A DNA stretch of 10,788 bases from Psychroflexus sp. (lineage in GTDB: Bacteria; Bacteroidota; Bacteroidia; Flavobacteriales; Flavobacteriaceae), in the NCBI GenBank assembly GCA_007116535.1, contig SKIG01000239.1, forward strand, positions 1 to 10,788. The letters run 5' to 3'. Shown here piece by piece: positions 7,363 to 10,788 of this stretch (the first letter of the stretch is position 1; each line of letters begins with the position of its first letter). Position numbers and translations under genes: made by a program. The notes beneath the pieces are model-generated. The model was not told where the DNA came from. It saw only the letters and a list, made by a program, of their open reading frames with translations, and made no database searches.

Positions 7363-8301
7363 ATGACAATTACCCAACTTCAATATGTGCTTGCTGTAGC
7401 AGAGTATAAAAATTTTACAAAAGCTGCAGAACGTGTGTTCGTGACGCAACCTACATTGAGTATGCAAGTTCAAAAATTAGAAGATGAACTTGGCGTAAAG
7501 ATTTTTGATCGTTCAAAAAAACCAATTGAACTTACAGAAGTTGGACAACGAATCGTAGATCAAGCAAAAAGCATTGTCAACGAAAGTAATCGAATTCAGG
7601 ATATTGTAGACCAACAAAAAGGATTTATTGGTGGTGAATTTAGACTAGGTATCATACCTACTATTATGCCTACCCTACTCCCAATGTTCCTTCAAACTTT
7701 TGTTAAAAAATACCCTAAAGTATCCATCAAAATCCAGGAGCTTACCACAGAATCTATTTTAGATAAACTAAGAGAAGGGCACTTAGATGCAGCAATTGCA
7801 GCCACTCCTTTAAGTCATGAAGATATCGTTGAAAAACCTCTTTATTATGAACCATTTGTAGGCTATGTTGCTCCACAACACCCTTTGCACCACTTGAAAG
7901 AGATTTCAACCTTAGAACTAGTGCCTGATGAACTTTTGTTGCTTGAGGACGGTCATTGTTTTACAGATAACATACTTAATATATGCAATACTTCTCATTT
8001 GCCTGCCAATTCAGGATTTAATCTTAAGAGTGGTAGTTTTGAAACCTTAATTAAACTTGCCGATGAAGGATTAGGAATGACGCTTCTACCCTATCTGCAT
8101 ACTCTCGATTTAGACTTAAAACGAAAGAATAACCTAAGAATGTTTGCAAAACCATATCCTTCTCGTGAAGTAAGTATTATTCATTACAAAAGTGAGCTAC
8201 GTATTCAGATAATTAACAAGCTTCATGAAGTGATTTTAGGAATTATTAAAGGTGCTATTGCTTTTAATGATGTCAAAATTATAAGCCCTGTAAAAAAATA
8301 A
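7363..8301 (+). CDS. oxyR: Hydrogen peroxide-sensing transcriptional regulator OxyR
   Basis: A 312-residue LysR-type regulator, close to the 305 of E. coli OxyR. The N-terminal winged helix-turn-helix (about 1-60) has the family pattern F-T-K-A-A-E-R...T-Q-P-T-L-S-M-Q-V-Q-K-L-E. A linker helix (about 60-88) and the periplasmic-binding-protein-like sensing domain (about 91-300) follow. The peroxide-sensing pair is present: L-E-D-G-H-C at 194-199 and C208, nine residues apart and at the same numbers as in E. coli, where C199 is oxidised and forms a disulfide with C208. T100 and H198, implicated around the peroxide pocket, are also in place. Reduced-to-oxidised switching would control catalase, alkyl hydroperoxide reductase and Dps-type genes elsewhere; none is in this window. 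It is monocistronic by appearance: a terminator lies upstream and a new promoter downstream. The conserved cysteine spacing makes OxyR much more likely than another LysR member. Confidence 0.94.
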   Translation: MTITQLQYVLAVAEYKNFTKAAERVFVTQPTLSMQVQKLEDELGVKIFDRSKKPIELTEVGQRIVDQAKSIVNESNRIQDIVDQQKGFIGGEFRLGIIPTIMPTLLPMFLQTFVKKYPKVSIKIQELTTESILDKLREGHLDAAIAATPLSHEDIVEKPLYYEPFVGYVAPQHPLHHLKEISTLELVPDELLLLEDGHCFTDNILNICNTSHLPANSGFNLKSGSFETLIKLADEGLGMTLLPYLHTLDLDLKRKNNLRMFAKPYPSREVSIIHYKSELRIQIINKLHEVILGIIKGAIAFNDVKIISPVKK

Positions 8302-8367
8302 TGCTTTAACAAAAGTCAACTTCTGTATAAGCTGATTACGGATAACACATAATCCTTATATTTTAGG

Positions 8368-8375
8368 TAAATTTG
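8368..8375 (+). promoter_or_regulatory. tsaC promoter, -7 element
   Basis: TAAATTTG matches TAnnTTTG exactly and lies 15 bases before the tsaC ATG at 8391. No good TTG is seen at the -33 position. The element includes the TTG at 8373 that could otherwise be taken as an in-frame start, which argues that translation begins at 8391. There is no evident terminator between oxyR and this point, so some read-through from oxyR is possible. Confidence 0.5.
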
Positions 8376-8390
8376 CAAAAAATTGAATTT

Positions 8391-8951
8391 ATGCAAGAAG
8401 CCATTCAAAATTGTATTCAAACCTTAAAAAGAGGTGGAATAATATTGTACCCAACCGACACAGTCTGGGGATTAGGTTGTGACGCTACCAACGCTGATGC
8501 TGTAGATAAGTTGTACGAATTAAAAAAACGTGCAGAATCTAAGGCAATGATTTGTATTGTCCCTAATTTTAAAATGTTGCAACAATACGTAGAAGAAGTT
8601 CCTGAAATGGCTTACGATATACTAAAATATAGTACAAAACCAACAACTATTGTTTATCCAAATGCCATTCGTGTTGCTGAAAATATTATTGCTGAAGATG
8701 GCTCCTTAGGAATTCGAGTAATAAGAAGCACTTTCGCAAGTAACTTGTTGAAAAAATATAAAAAACCAATTGCTTCAACTTCAGCTAATATTTCAGGAGA
8801 ACCAACACCAACTACATTTAAAGAAATTTCGGAAGAAGTAAAAAGTAAAGTGGATTATATTGTTCCACTTCAATTTGAAGATAAAAAAGCACCTCCATCA
8901 ACAGTTATTAAATTAGACTTAGATGGAAAAGTACAGATATTAAGAAAATAG
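8391..8951 (+). CDS. tsaC: L-threonylcarbamoyladenylate synthase (TsaC/Sua5 family)
   Basis: A 186-residue single-domain member of the Sua5/YciO/YrdC/YwlC family. Known family reaction: L-threonine, bicarbonate and ATP give threonylcarbamoyl-AMP, the donor for t6A at position 37 of tRNAs reading ANN codons. Visible motifs: Y-P-T-D-T-V-W-G-L-G (20-29), the basic K-K-R with K51 (45-51) that lines the nucleotide and substrate site, S-T-S-A-N-x-S-G (129-136), and P-S-T-V-I near the end (169-173). The length fits TsaC/YrdC and lacks the extra C-terminal domain of long Sua5 proteins. The start at 8391 is preferred over the TTG 18 bases upstream because the homologous part begins about there and a promoter -7 box covers the TTG. 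It is followed after one base by cca, so the two are probably translated together. YciO-type paralogues of less certain function exist, which is the main alternative. Confidence 0.87.
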   Translation: MQEAIQNCIQTLKRGGIILYPTDTVWGLGCDATNADAVDKLYELKKRAESKAMICIVPNFKMLQQYVEEVPEMAYDILKYSTKPTTIVYPNAIRVAENIIAEDGSLGIRVIRSTFASNLLKKYKKPIASTSANISGEPTPTTFKEISEEVKSKVDYIVPLQFEDKKAPPSTVIKLDLDGKVQILRK

Positions 8952-8952
8952 C

Positions 8953-10371
8953 ATGGATTTATTTGCTAAAGAAGCATTACAACACCCCATTTTTGAATAC
9001 GTTGCAAAGGCAGCTGATAAATTAGGTTTAGACGTCTTCGTAATTGGTGGCTTTGTACGCGACTTTTACTTACAAAGAGAAACTCCTACCGATATAGATA
9101 TTGTTGCTGTTGGTAGTGGAATTCAATTGGCAGAGGAAGTTGCCAAAAGTCTACCGAACACTCCAAAAGTACAAGTTTTCAAAACTTACGGAACCGCCAT
9201 GCTTAAAGCTTTTGATGCTGAAATTGAATTTGTAGGCGCTAGAAAAGAATCTTATGACCCTTCTTCTCGGAATCCTGCAGTTGAAGAAGGCACGTTGAAA
9301 GATGATCAAAACAGAAGAGACTTTACTATCAATGCCTTAGCGCTTCAATTGAATTCAGGACATTTTGGGAAATTAGTAGACCCCTTCAACGGAATGGAGC
9401 ATCTTTCTCAGCAATTGATCAAAACACCGCTTGACCCAACAATAACTTATTCCGATGACCCGCTTCGAATGATGCGTGCTATTCGTTTTGCGTCACAGCT
9501 AAATTTTAAAATTGAGCCCGGTTCACTAAAAGCTATCAAAGAGCACCATGAGCGAATCAAAATTGTTTCCAAAGAACGTATTGTTGTAGAATTAAATAAA
9601 ATATTAGCTTCTAATAAGCCATCCATCGGTTTAAAACTACTTTATCAAACCAAATTATTACAGATTCTCCTTCCTGAAATTACAGCCTTACAAGGTATCG
9701 ACGAAAAAGACGGACAACGCCATAAAGACAATTTTTGGCATACGCTTGAAGTGGTAGACAATATTTCAGAAAACACAGATAATCTTTGGTTACGTTGGGC
9801 AGCGTTACTCCATGATGTTGGAAAAGCACCCACCAAAAAATTTACTAAGAGAAATGGTTGGACTTTTCACGGACACGAATTTGTGGGGGCAAAAATGGTT
9901 TATTCCATTTTCAAACGACTGCGTATGCCATTAAATGACAAAATGAAATTTGTCAAAAAAATGGTGTTATTAAGCTCTCGACCTATTGCTATTGTAGATG
10001 AAGAAGTAACCGATTCAGCTGTAAGACGCCTCATTCACGATGCAGGAGAAAATATTGAAGATTTGATGACTTTATGTGAAGCAGATATTACTACCAAAAA
10101 CCCAAAACGCTTCAAAAGATACCACGAGAATTTCAATAGAGTCCGCCTAAAAATGAAGGAAGTCGAAGAAAGAGACCATATACGTAATTTTCAACCGCCT
10201 ATTTCAGGTGCCGAAATTATGGAGACTTTTTCTATAGAACCTTGCCGTGAAGTGGGAATTTTAAAAAGCAAAATTAAAGAAGCCATTTTAGAAGGTGAAA
10301 TTCCTAATGAGTACGAACCTGCTAGAAAATACATGCACCAAAAAGCTGCTGAAATGGGAATAATTAATTAA
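8953..10371 (+). CDS. cca: CCA tRNA nucleotidyltransferase with HD domain
   Basis: A 472-residue class II template-independent polymerase that adds or repairs the 3'-CCA end of tRNA using CTP and ATP. The catalytic head contains G-G-F-V-R-D (32-37), the metal-binding D47 and D49 in T-D-I-D-I, R-R-D-F-T-I-N-A-L-A (121-130) and D-D-P-L-R (168-172). The last corresponds to the EDxxR nucleotide-selecting motif, with D for the first E. R-I-V-V-E-L (209-214) begins the neck. The C-terminal half carries an HD phosphohydrolase-type domain with H263, H287-D288 in L-L-H-D-V-G-K, H306/H308 and D378, as in the E. coli-type enzyme with phosphatase/phosphodiesterase activity; that activity is inferred here. 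Metal-binding residues look intact. It starts one base after the tsaC stop and ends 7 bases before ctaA, so it is the middle gene of an apparent operon. A CC-only or A-only enzyme cannot be excluded from sequence by eye, but no partner gene is present here. Confidence 0.92.
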   Translation: MDLFAKEALQHPIFEYVAKAADKLGLDVFVIGGFVRDFYLQRETPTDIDIVAVGSGIQLAEEVAKSLPNTPKVQVFKTYGTAMLKAFDAEIEFVGARKESYDPSSRNPAVEEGTLKDDQNRRDFTINALALQLNSGHFGKLVDPFNGMEHLSQQLIKTPLDPTITYSDDPLRMMRAIRFASQLNFKIEPGSLKAIKEHHERIKIVSKERIVVELNKILASNKPSIGLKLLYQTKLLQILLPEITALQGIDEKDGQRHKDNFWHTLEVVDNISENTDNLWLRWAALLHDVGKAPTKKFTKRNGWTFHGHEFVGAKMVYSIFKRLRMPLNDKMKFVKKMVLLSSRPIAIVDEEVTDSAVRRLIHDAGENIEDLMTLCEADITTKNPKRFKRYHENFNRVRLKMKEVEERDHIRNFQPPISGAEIMETFSIEPCREVGILKSKIKEAILEGEIPNEYEPARKYMHQKAAEMGIIN

Positions 10372-10378
10372 AGAAACT

Positions 10379-10788
10379 ATGTACAGAAAGTTTGTCAAAA
10401 TATCGCTTGCCATTGTTTATTTGGTAATTATTGCAGGAGCGTTCGTAAGAATGACAGGAAGTGGCATGGGTTGTCCTGATTGGCCTGAATGTTTTGGCTA
10501 CCTAATCCCTCCTACTACTGAAGAAGAAATTACCTGGAAGCCTAATGAAGATTATTTTAAGGGGCAAATCATCGTTTATAACGAATCGCTAAAAGTAGCT
10601 CAGTCTAATTTTATTTCAGGAGAAGAATTTAATGCAGATAATTGGAAAAAATACGAAAAGCATACGTATTCAGAATTTAATGCTACCCACACTTGGATTG
10701 AGTACATCAATCGACTTTTGGGAGCACTCTCGGGATTAGCTATTTTGATTATGGTTATTTTCTCATTTGGTAAATGGAAAGAAGACAA
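10379..10788 (+). CDS. ctaA: Heme A synthase CtaA/COX15, N-terminal part
   Basis: The first 136 residues of a membrane protein that is cut by the window end. The family oxidises the C8 methyl of heme O to a formyl group, giving heme A for cytochrome c oxidase. Visible are a first transmembrane helix (about 7-25) ending in G-A-F-V-R-M-T-G-S-G-M-G-C, typical of COX15; the cysteine pair C32 and C38 in G-C-P-D-W-P-E-C; a long external loop (about 40-100) rich in charged and aromatic residues; then H-T-W-I-E-Y-I-N-R (104-112) leading into a second helix (about 114-131). E108 matches the conserved glutamate of the family's E-x-x-H-R segment, but the histidine position holds N111, with H104 nearby. 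ATG 10379 is 7 bases after the cca stop, so it is probably co-transcribed with tsaC-cca. Its presence indicates aerobic respiration through an aa3-type oxidase. Confidence 0.9.
   Translation, partial: MYRKFVKISLAIVYLVIIAGAFVRMTGSGMGCPDWPECFGYLIPPTTEEEITWKPNEDYFKGQIIVYNESLKVAQSNFISGEEFNADNWKKYEKHTYSEFNATHTWIEYINRLLGALSGLAILIMVIFSFGKWKED

Noticed and set aside
7261..7473. Leftward 70-codon frame across the terminator and the oxyR start
   Set aside because: It would begin inside oxyR and end inside the terminator hairpin loop; the translation is not protein-like and no promoter is seen.
9645..9836. Leftward 63-codon frame opposite cca
   Set aside because: Fully antisense to the HD-domain part of cca, with no independent support.
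10600..10788. Leftward open frame opposite ctaA
   Set aside because: The plus-strand reading is a clear heme A synthase with conserved motifs; the opposite strand is a shadow.
1..10788. Search for CRISPR arrays, IS ends, tRNA/rRNA genes, riboswitch-like leaders and defence or secretion clusters
   Set aside because: No regularly spaced repeats, transposase, cloverleaf or integrase seen; all genes but two (the TPR protein and the lipoprotein) are recognised housekeeping genes, and the spacers are short.

Overview
This is an ordinary housekeeping stretch of a low-GC Bacteroidota chromosome, most likely a member of the Flavobacteriaceae. The evidence is the AT-rich base composition, start codons without Shine-Dalgarno sequences, promoter elements of the Bacteroidota type (TAnnTTTG), a lipoprotein signal ending in I-S-S-C, and protein sequences (GyrA, ClpC, OxyR, HD-type CCA enzyme, CtaA/COX15) that read like flavobacterial versions. 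I found no mobile element, CRISPR array, rRNA, tRNA or phage gene, and no signature of a new multi-gene system.

Layout. Bases 1-3931 are one leftward transcription unit: gyrA (DNA gyrase subunit A) is followed after 24 bases by a secreted TPR-repeat protein, and the unit ends in a strong hairpin terminator at 41-76. The 232-base divergent spacer 3932-4163 holds candidate promoters for both directions and an A/T-only palindrome touching the gyrA start codon. Rightward from 4164 come clpC (AAA+ Hsp100 unfoldase of the ClpCP protease) and a small unrecognised lipoprotein whose start overlaps the clpC stop, closed by a 16-bp perfect hairpin terminator (7245-7282). Next is oxyR, the peroxide-sensing LysR-type regulator with both redox cysteines, preceded by its own -7 element and by a palindrome that fits an OxyR half-site. 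From 8368 a further promoter appears to drive a tight run: tsaC (threonylcarbamoyl-AMP synthase), cca (tRNA nucleotidyltransferase, one base after tsaC) and ctaA (heme A synthase, 7 bases after cca), the last cut by the window end.

How they fit together. TsaC makes the intermediate for t6A37 modification of tRNA and Cca completes the tRNA 3' end, so these two coupled genes form a small tRNA-maturation unit. CtaA supplies heme A to cytochrome c oxidase and is probably read through from them. ClpC and OxyR are protein-quality and peroxide-stress functions but lie in separate units, divided by the terminator at 7245-7282. The most useful second looks are the probable OxyR autoregulatory site, the overlapping clpC-lipoprotein pair, and the palindromes around the gyrA start and promoter.
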